This document shows positions 38,167 through 47,145 of a stretch of DNA of 64,000 nt, in pieces. The position numbers and the translations under genes are program-made. How positions within the stretch are numbered: the first letter of the stretch is position 1; each line of letters begins with the position of its first letter. This stretch comes from Achromobacter xylosoxidans (GTDB lineage: Bacteria > Pseudomonadota > Gammaproteobacteria > Burkholderiales > Burkholderiaceae_B), in contig NZ_MTLG01000086.1 in assembly GCF_002192695.1 (NCBI RefSeq), forward strand, positions 124,001-188,000. Direction: 5' to 3'. The notes below the pieces were generated by a model, which saw nothing but the letters and a program-made list of their open reading frames with translations, was not told the origin of the DNA and did not search any database.

Positions 38167-39593
38167 GCGCCCGGACCCTGGCCGCCGGCCTGGCGGCAAT
38201 ATTGGGCGTGCGCCTGCTGGCAATGGCCCTGGTGCCGTTTGCCGACACGTCCGAGCCGCGCTATGCGGAGATCGCCAGGCTGATGGCGCAAACAGGCGAC
38301 TGGATCACGCCCTGGTTCGAGCCGGGCGTGCCGTTCTGGGGCAAGCCTCCATTGGGGTTCTGGGCCGAGGCGCTGTCGATCCGGCTGCTGGGGTTGAGCG
38401 AATTCAGCATCAGGTTCCCATCGCTGCTGGCCACGGCGGCGACGCTCGCCATTCTGCATGCGCTGGGCCGCCGCCTGTACTCGGTGCAGGCGGCCCGCTG
38501 GGCCGTGCTGGTGTATGCGTCCATGTTTCTGCCCCTGGTCGCGGCCGGAGCGGTGCTGACCGATCCGTTCCTGGCCCTGGGTGTCACGCTGAGCATGGCG
38601 TCATTCGTCCTGTCGCGCGGGCCGGCGGCGGGGTTCTGGCGCTACGGATTCTTCCTGGGGCTGGCGATCGGCCTGTTGTCCAAGGGACCGCTGGCCGTGG
38701 TGCTGGTGGCGGGCGCTATCGTGCCCTGGATGCTCTGGCACGGGAATGTCCAAGCCAGTCTGCGGCGCCTGCCATGGGCGGCGGGAGGCGTGATGACGGC
38801 GGCCCTGGTGCTGCCCTGGTACGTGGCGGCGGAGATCAAGACGCCAGGCTTCATCCAGTACTTCATCGTGGGCGAGCACTTCCTGCGCTTCGTGGATCCG
38901 GGCTGGACCGGGGATCTCTACGGATCGGCGCACAGCAGGCCCTACGGCGCCATCTGGCTGGACGGGATCGTGGCGTCGTTGCCCTGGGGAGTGTTCGGCG
39001 TCTGGCTGCTTGCGCGCCGCTGGCGCGGGCCGGCGCGGCGGGCCGGCAGATGGCTGCGGCGGCCGCGCTGGACCTATCTGTTGGCCTGGGGCGCGGCCAC
39101 GCCGCTCTTCTTCACGCTTTCGGGCAACATCCTGTGGACCTACGCCCTGCCGGCTCTTCCGCCGCTGGCGTTGGCGATAGGCGCGTGCCTGAGCCGCGCC
39201 CGCGCCCAGGCGCCAGCCCGCGTGGCGACGGCCTGCATGGCGCTGGGGCCGATGGCGGTGATCGTCTTCTGCGGCTTATTGCTGGCCAACCCGGAACGGC
39301 TCAAAACGGAAAAGCAGCTGATCGCCCGGGCCGACGCGCTGATGGCGCCCGGCGAAAAACTCTATTTCATCGACAGCCTGCCGTTCTCGGCGCGCTACTA
39401 CTCGCGCGGCGCGGCCGGGCGGGTGCCGCTGGATGGCCTGGCGGCCGTGCTGCCCAAGGACGGCAGGGTATTCCTGGCGGTGGAGAAAGCGGATCTGCGT
39501 CGGGTGCGCGAGCAGAGCGGCGCGGCGCTTGCGCCGCTCTACTCCAGCCGGCGCTACACCTTGGTGATTGCCGGTGAGCCGGCGCCGCCCTAG
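38157..39593 (+). CDS. GT39 lipid A glycosyltransferase (LgmB/ArnT-like)
   Basis: 478 residues from a TTG at 38157, preceded by GGGGAGGG, inside the end of the GT2 gene; no ATG start gives the full N-terminus. It is a polytopic inner-membrane protein with the GT39/PMT first-loop acid motif DTSEPRYAEIARLM, the WFEPGVPFWGKPPLGFW loop and FLGLAIGLLSKGPLAVVL. ArnT-type enzymes move the sugar from undecaprenyl phosphate to lipid A phosphates in the periplasm, which lowers surface negative charge. A perfect palindrome (39583-39600) covers the stop codon. Confidence 0.88.
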   Translation: MQLSARTLAAGLAAILGVRLLAMALVPFADTSEPRYAEIARLMAQTGDWITPWFEPGVPFWGKPPLGFWAEALSIRLLGLSEFSIRFPSLLATAATLAILHALGRRLYSVQAARWAVLVYASMFLPLVAAGAVLTDPFLALGVTLSMASFVLSRGPAAGFWRYGFFLGLAIGLLSKGPLAVVLVAGAIVPWMLWHGNVQASLRRLPWAAGGVMTAALVLPWYVAAEIKTPGFIQYFIVGEHFLRFVDPGWTGDLYGSAHSRPYGAIWLDGIVASLPWGVFGVWLLARRWRGPARRAGRWLRRPRWTYLLAWGAATPLFFTLSGNILWTYALPALPPLALAIGACLSRARAQAPARVATACMALGPMAVIVFCGLLLANPERLKTEKQLIARADALMAPGEKLYFIDSLPFSARYYSRGAAGRVPLDGLAAVLPKDGRVFLAVEKADLRRVREQSGAALAPLYSSRRYTLVIAGEPAPP

Positions 39594-39600
39594 GGCGGCG
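39583..39600 (+). terminator. Perfect palindrome at the 3' end of the efflux/glycosyltransferase operon
   Basis: CGCCGCCCTAGGGCGGCG, a 9+9 base palindrome spanning the TAG stop of the GT39 gene. There is no T-tract, so it is either a weak terminator or an mRNA end-protecting hairpin shared with the convergent gene. Confidence 0.4.
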
Positions 39601-39666
39601 TCGGCCTGCGCGATCAGGCTGACGACTTCGGGCAGATTGCCCTCGGTGATCAGCGGCCGGCCAGAC

Positions 39667-41262
39667 TCAGAAGCCCACGGCCTGGCCGTCGCGGCGCGAG
39701 TCCGAGGCGGCCACGTAACCGCCTTGCGGCAGGCGGCAGATCAGCTGCGCCGAACCGAACTCCAGGCTGTCGGCGGGCGCCACCGCGACGTTGTGGCCGC
39801 GCGCGCGCAGCGCGTCGACCGCGTCCGCGGGCAGGTGCGATTCCACATTGACCACCGGGCCTTTTTCCACGCGGAAGCGCGGCGCGTCGCTCATGGCCTG
39901 CGGGTTCTGGCCGAACGCCGCCAGGCGCGTGATCATTTGCAGATGGCCCTGGGCCTGCATCGATCCGCCCATCACGCCAAACGACATCAGCGGCTGGCCG
40001 CCGCGCGTGACGAACGCCGGAATGATGGTGTGCATCGGCTTTTTGCGCGGCGCGACCTGGTTGGCGTGGCCGGGCGTCAACACGAAGTTCAGGCCGCGAT
40101 TGTGCAGGCTGATGCCGGTGTCGGGCACCACCACGCCGGAACCGAAGCCGTGGTAGTTGGACTGGATGAAGGACACCATGGTGCCGCTGGCGTCGGCCGC
40201 CGTCAGGTACACGGTGCCGCCGGTGGCGGGGGTGCCCGCGACCGGCACGCTGGCGCGGTCCATGGAGATCTGGCGCGCGCGCTCGGCCAGGTAGGAACGG
40301 TCCAGCAGGGCGGCGGCGCTGGTGCGCATGTGGCGCGGATCGGCGACGTGGTGGTGCAGGTCCGCGAAAGCCAGCTTCATCGCTTCGATGCTGACGTGGT
40401 AGTAGTCCGCGCTGTCGCGGCCCATGCTCTCCAGGTCGAACTGTTCCAGCATGCCCAGCGCCATCAGCGCCGAGATGCCCTGGCCGCTGGGCGGGATCTC
40501 GTGCAGCTCGTAGCCGCGGAACGATTGCGAGATCGGCGCGACCCATTCGGGGCGGTGTTCGGCCAGGTCGTCGGCGCTGAGCGCGCCGCCGGTCTGGCTG
40601 GCGAAGTCGGCGATCTTGCGGGCGAGCTCGCCGCGGTAGAAGCTTTCGCCGCCGCTTTCGGCGATGGCGCGCAGCGTCTTGCCTTGCGCGGGAAAGCGCC
40701 ACCATTCGCCGGCCTGCGGCGCGCGGCCCCCGGGCAGGAAGGCGGCGGCAAAGCCCGGTTCCTGCGCCAGCTTGGGCGCTTGCGTGGCCCACTGGCGGGC
40801 GATGGTGGGCGAGACCGCGAACCCTTCCTCGGCATAGGCGATGGCGGGTTCGAACAACTGCGCGAAAGGCAGCTTGCCGAAGCGCTCCGACAGCGCCTTC
40901 CAGCCCGCGACCTGTCCCGGCACGGTCACCGTGCCCCAGCCGGTGCCGGGCATGGCGTCGCGTCCGGCGAAGTACTCCGGCGTCCACGCGGCGGGCGCGC
41001 AGCCGCTGGAATTCAGGCCATGCAACTGGCCGTCATGCCAGACCAGCGCGAACATGTCGCCGCCGATGCCGTTCATGACGGGTTCGACCACCGTCAGCGC
41101 GATGGCGGTGGCGATGGCGCTGTCCACGGCATTGCCGCCGGCCAGCAGCATGCGCAGCCCGGCTTGGGCCGCCAGCGGCTGGCTGGTGGCGACCGCGTTG
41201 GCGGCCAGGACCGGCATCTTGCGGGAGGCGTAGGGGAAAGACCAATCGAAGGGTAAAGACAT
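39667..41262 (-). CDS. Gamma-glutamyltransferase-family protein (cytoplasmic, YwrD-like)
   Basis: 531 residues without a signal peptide. It shows the Ntn-hydrolase layout: a large part with VATSQPLAAQAGLRMLLAGG and NGIGGDMFALVWHDG, then the self-cleavage and catalytic threonine in PATGGTVYLTAADASG, and a C-terminal GVMGGSMQAQGHLQMI. Family enzymes cleave gamma-glutamyl amides such as glutathione; many annotated members act on other amides. It is followed on the same strand by a Bug receptor (upstream in transcription), 24 bases apart, so the two probably form an uptake and hydrolysis unit under the divergent FCD regulator. Confidence 0.9.
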   Translation of the reverse strand: MSLPFDWSFPYASRKMPVLAANAVATSQPLAAQAGLRMLLAGGNAVDSAIATAIALTVVEPVMNGIGGDMFALVWHDGQLHGLNSSGCAPAAWTPEYFAGRDAMPGTGWGTVTVPGQVAGWKALSERFGKLPFAQLFEPAIAYAEEGFAVSPTIARQWATQAPKLAQEPGFAAAFLPGGRAPQAGEWWRFPAQGKTLRAIAESGGESFYRGELARKIADFASQTGGALSADDLAEHRPEWVAPISQSFRGYELHEIPPSGQGISALMALGMLEQFDLESMGRDSADYYHVSIEAMKLAFADLHHHVADPRHMRTSAAALLDRSYLAERARQISMDRASVPVAGTPATGGTVYLTAADASGTMVSFIQSNYHGFGSGVVVPDTGISLHNRGLNFVLTPGHANQVAPRKKPMHTIIPAFVTRGGQPLMSFGVMGGSMQAQGHLQMITRLAAFGQNPQAMSDAPRFRVEKGPVVNVESHLPADAVDALRARGHNVAVAPADSLEFGSAQLICRLPQGGYVAASDSRRDGQAVGF

Positions 41263-41286
41263 GGATGCGGGAACTCGTGAAGAAGA

Positions 41287-42261
41287 TTACTGCGGCGTGA
41301 TGCCGGCCTGATCGATCAGCTGCTTGGTGCGCGGGATCTCGGCCTTGATGAAAGCGGCGAATTCCTCGCGGCTGCCGCCGCGGGGCTCCGCGCCGGCTTC
41401 CGCGAGCTTACTGCGCAGCGCCGGATCGGCAAGCACTTTGTTGACGGCGCGGTTGAGCTTGTCGAGCACCGGAGCGGGTGTGCCTTCGGGCGCGACCAGA
41501 CCGTACCACGGCGCGATGTCGTAGCCGGCGTAGCCCTGTTCCGCGATCGTGGGGATCTCGGGCGCCAGCGCCGAGCGCTTGGCATTGGACATGCCCAGCG
41601 CCAGCAGCGCGCCGCTCTTGGCCTGGGGCAAGCCGGTCATGATGGTGTCGAAGTACATCGAGACCTGGCCGCTGAGCAGCGCGGGGATGGCTTCGCCCGC
41701 GCCCTTGTACGGCACGTGCAGGATGTCGATGCCGGCCACCGACTTGAGCATTTCGCCCGCCATGTGGGAAGTCGTGCCGGTGCCGAACGAGGCGTAGGTC
41801 AGCTTGCCCGGATTGGCGCGGGCGTAGGCCACCATTTCCGGCAAGGTCTTGAACGGTTGTGACGGGTTGGCTAGCAGGATGTTGGGGGTGTAGGCCACCA
41901 TGGACACCAGCGCGAAGGCGTCGGGGTCGTAGGACAGGCGCTTTTGCAAAAAGCGGTTGGTGACGATGGCGGCCGGGCCGCCCATCAGCAGCGTGTAGCC
42001 GTCGGGGGTTGCGCGCGCCACCGAGGCGCTGCCAATGGCGGCCGCGGCGCCCGGGCGGGCCTCGACGACGAAGGGCTGGCCCAGTTCCGTCGACAGCGCG
42101 GCGCCCAGCTGGCGCGAAATCAGGTCGGTGGCGGAGCCCGCCTGGAAGGGCACGACGATGCGCACCGGATGCTGCGGCCAATCGGTCGCCTGGGCGCCCG
42201 CCTGGGCGGCGCAAGCCATGGCGGCGGCGCCTGCCAGCGCCCGGATGAGACGAAACTTCAT
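41287..42261 (-). CDS. Bug-family tripartite tricarboxylate receptor (TctC), orphan
   Basis: 324 residues with signal peptide MKFRLIRALAGAAAMACAAQ cleaved near AGAQ. Landmarks: WPQHPVRIVVPFQAGSATDL, ARPGAAAAIGSASVARATPD and HVPYKGAGEAIPALLSGQ. It is the first gene of a leftward pair with the gamma-glutamyltransferase and has no TctA/TctB nearby, a common situation in Alcaligenaceae. Divergent from the GntR regulator at 42417. Confidence 0.92.
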   Translation of the reverse strand: MKFRLIRALAGAAAMACAAQAGAQATDWPQHPVRIVVPFQAGSATDLISRQLGAALSTELGQPFVVEARPGAAAAIGSASVARATPDGYTLLMGGPAAIVTNRFLQKRLSYDPDAFALVSMVAYTPNILLANPSQPFKTLPEMVAYARANPGKLTYASFGTGTTSHMAGEMLKSVAGIDILHVPYKGAGEAIPALLSGQVSMYFDTIMTGLPQAKSGALLALGMSNAKRSALAPEIPTIAEQGYAGYDIAPWYGLVAPEGTPAPVLDKLNRAVNKVLADPALRSKLAEAGAEPRGGSREEFAAFIKAEIPRTKQLIDQAGITPQ

Positions 42262-42338
42262 GAAATCCCCTTGATCGCGTTATGGAGTGCGTGCAGGGAT
42301 TAGACGCAAGTGGGCGGCGCAGGACTATTAGGATTTGC

Positions 42339-42359
42339 ATCCATGGATCACTGGATCCA
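42339..42359. promoter_or_regulatory. Two short palindromes between tctC and the FCD regulator
   Basis: ATCCATGGAT (42339-42348) and TGGATCCA (42352-42359), both perfect, share a GGAT core and lie in the divergent promoter gap. FCD-type GntR proteins bind short symmetric sites of this kind, so these are candidate operators. Confidence 0.4.
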
Positions 42360-42416
42360 ATTTGTGTTATTTTTGCGTTTATCTATCATGGCGGCTTTCC
42401 CAGCCCTGGATCTCCA

Positions 42417-43073
42417 ATGCTGCAATTCCAGAAGACAGCGATCAGCGCCGAAGACGAAGCCTACCTGCACCTGCAGCGCGAAATCCGCCTGGGCCGCTAC
42501 GCGCCCGGCCAACGCCTGGTGCCCGAGGTGGTCGCGGCCGAGATCGGCACCAGCCGCATGCCGGTGCGAGGCGCGCTGCGCCGGCTGGCCTCCGAGGGGC
42601 TAGTCGAGATCCGCGCCAACCGCGGCGCGGTGGTGCGCGGCCTGAATCAGCAGGAAATGCTGGAAGTGTTCGAAATGCGCTCCGTGCTCGAAGGCCTGGC
42701 CATGCGCAACGCGGTGCTGCACATGGGCGCCGAGCACATCCGCCGCCTGTCGTTGCTGCTGGAACAGCTGGAGCAGGGGCCGGGCGAACACCTGGACTGG
42801 ATCACCGCGCACCGCGAATTCCACGAATACCTATGTAGCTTCTGCCAGCAGCCGCGCCTGCTGCGCCAGATTTCCGAGCTGCATTCCGTCGTCGAGCCCT
42901 ACATGCGCCTGTGGGTGGCCCAGCCCGGCCGCGTGCTGCGGGTGCGCGAATCGCACCAGGAATTGATCGCCGCGCTGCAGACGCGCGACCCGGCGCGCTG
43001 CGAAGCGGCCATGCGCCAGCACGTGCTGAACACGGTGCCGGCCCTGCAGGCGTTTCTGGAGCAGGCGGCCTAG
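42417..43073 (+). CDS. GntR-family regulator with FCD effector domain
   Basis: 218 residues from ATG 42417. The winged helix-turn-helix is at about residues 12-72 (IRLGRYAPGQRLVPEVVAAE, SRMPVRGALRRLASEGLVEI), and the helical FCD ligand domain follows (EMRSVLEGLAMRNAVLHMGA; HREFHEYLCSFCQQPRLLRQ; SHQELIAALQTRDPARCEAA). FCD proteins usually repress carboxylate or sugar-acid catabolic genes and are released by the substrate. Divergent from the Bug receptor and gamma-glutamyltransferase genes, its probable targets. Confidence 0.92.
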   Translation: MLQFQKTAISAEDEAYLHLQREIRLGRYAPGQRLVPEVVAAEIGTSRMPVRGALRRLASEGLVEIRANRGAVVRGLNQQEMLEVFEMRSVLEGLAMRNAVLHMGAEHIRRLSLLLEQLEQGPGEHLDWITAHREFHEYLCSFCQQPRLLRQISELHSVVEPYMRLWVAQPGRVLRVRESHQELIAALQTRDPARCEAAMRQHVLNTVPALQAFLEQAA

Positions 43074-43125
43074 GACGCGCGGCTTTGCTCTAGACTGGCG
43101 CCATCCTCCACGCGCCCGTCCTGCC

Positions 43126-43614
43126 ATGACCGCATCCGCCGACCTCATCCGCCGCCTGGACCTGTTGCCGCACCCCGAAGGCGGCTACTACCGCGAAACC
43201 TATCGCGCCACCGATGCCGTGACGCGCGGCGATGGCGCGCAGCGTTCGGCCAGCACCGCCATCTACTACCTGTTATGCGACGGCGCCTGGTCCACCTGGC
43301 ATCGCATCCGGTCCGACGAACTCTGGCATTTCCATGCGGGCGATGCGCTGCTTGTCCACGTGCTGGCGCCGGACGGCGCTTACCGCTGCCTGCGGCTGGG
43401 CGATGCGCTGAAGGACCCTGATGCCGCGTTCCAGGCCGTGGTGCCGGCCGACAGCTGGTTCGCGGCGGAGCTGGCCGACCCGGCTGGTTACGCGCTGGCT
43501 GGCTGCACGGTGGCGCCAGGCTTCGAGTTCAGTGAGTTCGAGCTGGCCGACGCCGCCGAACTGCAAGGGCTGTACCCCGCGCAGGCCGGCCTGATCGCGC
43601 GCCTGGCCCGCTAG
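43126..43614 (+). CDS. DUF985 cupin-fold protein
   Basis: 162 residues. Typical DUF985/YML079w start (LIRRLDLLPHPEGGYYRETY), then ASTAIYYLLCDGAWSTWHRI, SDELWHFHAGDALLVHVLAP and a C-terminal CTVAPGFEFSEFEL. The fold is a single double-stranded beta-helix with a hydrophobic pocket; function is unknown in the family. It is monocistronic and its stop overlaps the stop of the convergent EamA gene by four bases. Confidence 0.92.
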   Translation: MTASADLIRRLDLLPHPEGGYYRETYRATDAVTRGDGAQRSASTAIYYLLCDGAWSTWHRIRSDELWHFHAGDALLVHVLAPDGAYRCLRLGDALKDPDAAFQAVVPADSWFAAELADPAGYALAGCTVAPGFEFSEFELADAAELQGLYPAQAGLIARLAR

Positions 43615-44513
43615 TCGGCACCCTGTGCTTGCGGCTTTTTCCTGCGGGTGAACTTGGCCTCGCTTGCCAGCACGCCCGCCACGATCAGGCCGGCGCCCAC
43701 CAGCGCCAGCGCCGGCAGCCGGTCGCCGGCCAGGCGTCCGACGATGCCGCCCCACACCGGCTCGCCCGCATAGATCACGGTGGCGCGGGTGGGCGATACG
43801 GATTTCTGCGCCCAGTTCATGGTCAGCTGGATGATGGCGCTGGCCAGCCCCAGGCCGATGGCGGCGCCCGCCCACAGCCATGAGAATTCGGGTATCGCCT
43901 CGCCCATCACCGGCATCAGCGCGAACGACACCAGGCCGGCCGTCAGCAACTGCACGAAGGTGACGCGGCGGCTGTCGACCTTCTTGGCATAGTGGCCTAT
44001 CAGGATGATCTCGGCGGCGATCGCCGCAGCCCCGGCCAGAGTCGCGGCTTCGCCCGCGCTGAAGTTCAGGGCGCCCGCCTGCGGCCCGGCCAGCAGGATC
44101 AGGCCCGCGAAGGCCAGCGCCACGCCCACCCAGCTCATCAGGCTCGGCGGCTTCTTCAGCACGGCCCATTGCAGCAGCGGCACGATGGGCACGTACATCG
44201 CCGTGATGAAGGCGGACTGGCTGCTGGTGATGGTCTGCAAGCCGTAGGTCTGCAGGAAGTAGCCCAGGAACAGGGCGCAGCCGATGGCGATGCCGGCGCC
44301 GACCTCCTGGCGGGTGATCGCGGCCATGTGCTTGCGGAACATCAGCAGCGCCATCAGGCCGGCGATGGTGAATCGCACGCCCACGAAGAACAGCGGCCCG
44401 CTGTGCTGCATGGCAATGTGGATGATGAGGAAGGTGCTTCCCCACAGCATGGTGACCAGCACCAGGGCGATTTCCTGGCGGGACAGGGCGAACATCGAGG
44501 TCTTGGACTTCAC
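43611..44513 (-). CDS. EamA-family (DMT) exporter
   Basis: 300 residues with ten hydrophobic segments in two EamA repeats (EIALVLVTMLWGSTFLIIHI; ATLAGAAAIAAEIILIGHYA; TRATVIYAGEPVWGGIVGRL). Members export amino acids or metabolites across the inner membrane. The C-terminus ends in a basic stretch (KFTRRKKP). An inverted repeat at 44557-44576 near a TATATT box lies upstream and may be its operator. Confidence 0.9.
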   Translation of the reverse strand: MKSKTSMFALSRQEIALVLVTMLWGSTFLIIHIAMQHSGPLFFVGVRFTIAGLMALLMFRKHMAAITRQEVGAGIAIGCALFLGYFLQTYGLQTITSSQSAFITAMYVPIVPLLQWAVLKKPPSLMSWVGVALAFAGLILLAGPQAGALNFSAGEAATLAGAAAIAAEIILIGHYAKKVDSRRVTFVQLLTAGLVSFALMPVMGEAIPEFSWLWAGAAIGLGLASAIIQLTMNWAQKSVSPTRATVIYAGEPVWGGIVGRLAGDRLPALALVGAGLIVAGVLASEAKFTRRKKPQAQGAD

Positions 44514-44556
44514 GGTCTGCTTCGGGCGCTACGAAATGGCGAGCAATATACAGCGC

Positions 44557-44576
44557 TTCGGTGACCGCTCACCGAA
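44557..44576 (-). promoter_or_regulatory. Perfect inverted repeat upstream of the EamA exporter
   Basis: TTCGGTGA-CCGC-TCACCGAA. On the minus strand a TATATT lies just downstream (around 44550-44545), so the repeat would sit at the -35 region of the exporter promoter, a usual place for a repressor site. Confidence 0.45.
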
Positions 44577-44767
44577 CAGATTCCCGGATTCCGGGCGGAG
44601 CAGGCATATAGCCAGGAGTAATATGACGCGTCCGGCGGCGTCAGGCCACCGGTGACGACAAGCCGGCACACGCCTCGTTCTTCTCGCTCCCGCCGCGCCT
44701 TTTTGGGCGGCGTTGGCGAACCAGGGCGCGCAAAGCGGCCACAAGAAGATATCGAGGAGAAGCGCAA

Positions 44768-46030
44768 GTGGAGAAGCAAGAGTCGGGCGGCTGGTATTTC
44801 GGCTGGAACATCGTAGGCGCCGCGACGGTACTCACCCTGTTGACCGTAGGCCTGCGCATGGGAGTCGGGCCGTTCTTCCTGCCCATCGCGGACGCCCTCG
44901 GCTTCACGCGCAGCACGCTGTCCGGCATCGTCGCGATCGGCATGCTTTGCTATGGCCTGGCCATGCCGGTGGCGGGTTATCTGGTCGGCACGCGCGGCAC
45001 CCGCTTCGTGCTGCTGACCGGCACCGCCATCGTCGTGTTGTCGATCATCTGGACGGTCTACGCGCGCGGGCCCATCGAATTCCTGCTGTCCTTCGGCGTG
45101 GCGCTGTCCATCGGCCTGGGCTTCACCAGCCCAGTGGCGTTGACGCCGGTGATCAGCCGCTGGTTCACGCGCCAGCGCGGCATGGCGCTGTTCTTCCTGT
45201 CCACCGGCTCCATGGCCGGCATCGCGCTGATGACGCCGACGCTGACCTTCGCGATCTCGGCCGTGGGCTGGCAGGAAACCCTGCTGGCCTTTGCCGCGCT
45301 GTTCGCGCTGCTGACCGTGCCGATGGCGCTCTTTGTCATGCGCGATGAAGCGCCCGAGCACACCGACCTGCTGCCGCACCAGATCATCGACAAGGCGGCA
45401 CCGGCCAAGGCCGCGGCGAAGCCGCCGGCGCCCAATGTGCGCGCGGCGCTGAACTCGCTGCCGTTCTGGCAGGTGGCGCTGGGCCTGTTCGCCTGTGGTT
45501 TCAGCATGAACCTGCTGGGCACGCATGGCGTGCCCATGCTGATGGACCATGGCTTTGACGCCACCACCAGTTCGCTGGGCATAGGCCTGATCGGCCTGGT
45601 CGCCATCTTCAGCACCCTGGTGCTGGGACGCATGTCCGACCAGGTCGAACGGCGCGCCATCCTGGCTGCGATCTACCTCGTGCGCGGGCTGGGCTTCTTC
45701 GCGCTGGTCACGGTGGGCGCGCATTGGGAGCTGTACGCCGCGGCTACCCTGGGCGGCATCGCGTGGGCCGGCAGCATCGCCTTGTCGTCGGCCATTCTTG
45801 CGGACGTCTACGGCGTGCGGCTGGTGGGCGTGCTTTACGGACTGGTCTACCTGGGCCATCAGGTGGGTGGCATGATCAGCTCATGGCTGGGCGGCTGGGC
45901 CTATGAGACCTTCGGCACGCATTGGGTGGCCTTCGGGGCGGCGGGCGCGCTGCTGCTGGCGGCGGCCCTGATTTCCCTGCGCCTGCCGGTGCGAGGCCTG
46001 CCGCGCGCGGTGGCGGTGGCCGGCCGTTGA
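44768..46030 (+). CDS. MFS transporter (monocarboxylate/OxlT-like)
   Basis: 420 residues from GTG 44768, preceded by AGGAG at 8 bases. Twelve hydrophobic segments. The loop between helices 2 and 3 reads GYLVGTRGTRFVLLTGTA, and SRWFTRQRGMALFFLSTGSM is characteristic of the oxalate/formate and monocarboxylate carriers. The central cytoplasmic loop is Ala/Lys/Pro-rich. Substrate not identifiable. It converges with the dehydrogenase gene at 46114, with a strong stem-loop between them. Confidence 0.9.
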   Translation: MEKQESGGWYFGWNIVGAATVLTLLTVGLRMGVGPFFLPIADALGFTRSTLSGIVAIGMLCYGLAMPVAGYLVGTRGTRFVLLTGTAIVVLSIIWTVYARGPIEFLLSFGVALSIGLGFTSPVALTPVISRWFTRQRGMALFFLSTGSMAGIALMTPTLTFAISAVGWQETLLAFAALFALLTVPMALFVMRDEAPEHTDLLPHQIIDKAAPAKAAAKPPAPNVRAALNSLPFWQVALGLFACGFSMNLLGTHGVPMLMDHGFDATTSSLGIGLIGLVAIFSTLVLGRMSDQVERRAILAAIYLVRGLGFFALVTVGAHWELYAAATLGGIAWAGSIALSSAILADVYGVRLVGVLYGLVYLGHQVGGMISSWLGGWAYETFGTHWVAFGAAGALLLAAALISLRLPVRGLPRAVAVAGR

Positions 46031-46068
46031 TCGCCGCGGACTGCGGGCCGATGCCGTCCGCAGCGTTT

Positions 46069-46100
46069 GCCATCGCATCCGCGACGCCGGATGCGATGGC
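46069..46100. terminator. Bidirectional stem-loop between convergent genes
   Basis: GCCATCGCATCC (46069-46080) and GGATGCGATGGC (46089-46100), a perfect 12-bp stem with an 8-base loop. No T-tract on either side. It sits exactly between the convergent MFS and dehydrogenase genes. Confidence 0.5.
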
Positions 46101-46113
46101 CTCCGAGACCGTT

Positions 46114-46986
46114 CTAGCGGTCCTTCAGCAACGACACCAGTTCCGGCACGTAGCGGTCGCCGCCGCCCTGCGTGACGGCCTGGTCGAAGGTGTGCTGCAC
46201 GGCTGCGCCGATTTCGCGCACCGCGCCCGTTTCCGCGGCCATGGTGTTGTAGTAGGACAGGTCTTTTTGCGCATTCGACATGAAGAACCGCAGCGAGGAC
46301 GGGTCCTGTTCCAGCAGATAAGGCTTGATGCGTTCCAACGCCACGCCGCCGCCGCCGCCCTTGGCCAGCACGTCGGCGAACACCGCCGGATCGATCTCCG
46401 CGCGCAGCGCGCAAGCTGCGGCTTCCGACAGCAGCGCAACCACGCCCAGCGACACGTAGTTGTGCAGCAGCTTCATGCGATGGCCGGCGCCGATCGGGCC
46501 GGCATGCGTGATGTTCTCGGCGAAGCAGGCCAGCAGCGGCTTGCACTCCTCGAACAGCGCGGCGTCTCCGCCCACCAGCAGGTTGAGCCGGCCTTCGGCG
46601 GCTTCCTTGGGGGTGCGCGTCATCGGCGCATCCAGAAAGCGGCCGCCGGATTCCGTCACGGCCTGCGCCACCTTCACGGTGGACGAAGGAATCGCCGTCG
46701 AGCAATCGATGATGACCGTGCCCGGGCGCAGGCCCGCCAGCACGCCGCCCTCGGACAACAGCACGGCCTCAACCTGCGGGCTGCCGGTGACGCAGAGGAT
46801 GATGACGTCAGACTGGGCCGCCAGCGTGGCGCCGTTCGCGACGCTGGTCGCGCCCGCGGCCTTCAGCGTGTCCAGGGGCTGGTTGCCCGGATGCTCCAGC
46901 ACGGTCAGCGCGTGCCCGTGCTTGACCAGATTGCTCGCAATGCCATGGCCCATGAGGCCGATACCAACCATGCCGACTTTCGCCAT
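46114..46986 (-). CDS. NAD(P)-dependent beta-hydroxyacid dehydrogenase
   Basis: 290 residues. The Rossmann motif GMVGIGLMGHGIASNL is at the N-terminus. The substrate loop is FLDAPMTRTPKEAAEGRLNL (118-137) and the catalytic lysine is K172 in GAGHRMKLLHNYVSL. This is the 3-hydroxyisobutyrate / tartronate semialdehyde reductase family, which reversibly oxidises beta-hydroxyacids. The substrate loop has MTRTP instead of the usual VSGG, so the substrate probably differs from 3-hydroxyisobutyrate. Monocistronic. Confidence 0.88.
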   Translation of the reverse strand: MAKVGMVGIGLMGHGIASNLVKHGHALTVLEHPGNQPLDTLKAAGATSVANGATLAAQSDVIILCVTGSPQVEAVLLSEGGVLAGLRPGTVIIDCSTAIPSSTVKVAQAVTESGGRFLDAPMTRTPKEAAEGRLNLLVGGDAALFEECKPLLACFAENITHAGPIGAGHRMKLLHNYVSLGVVALLSEAAACALRAEIDPAVFADVLAKGGGGGVALERIKPYLLEQDPSSLRFFMSNAQKDLSYYNTMAAETGAVREIGAAVQHTFDQAVTQGGGDRYVPELVSLLKDR

Positions 46987-47145
46987 CTTCCACTGCTCCT
47001 GCCATATAGGGGTTTGTTATGGCGTAAATCTTACTCCGACTTGCGGATCGTCCGCGCCGCGATCACGGGGACGCGACAAGCCGTGCCGGCCGCGGCCTTC
47101 TTTGCGATACTCGAGGTATTCCGCGTGAAAAAACCAGGCTTGAGC

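Noticed and set aside
39594..39666. Leftward frame reading ...GRPLITEGNLPEVVSLIAQADA... after the gamma-glutamyltransferase gene
   Set aside because: Could be a gene remnant, but it is about 25 residues, has no start, and no family could be named.
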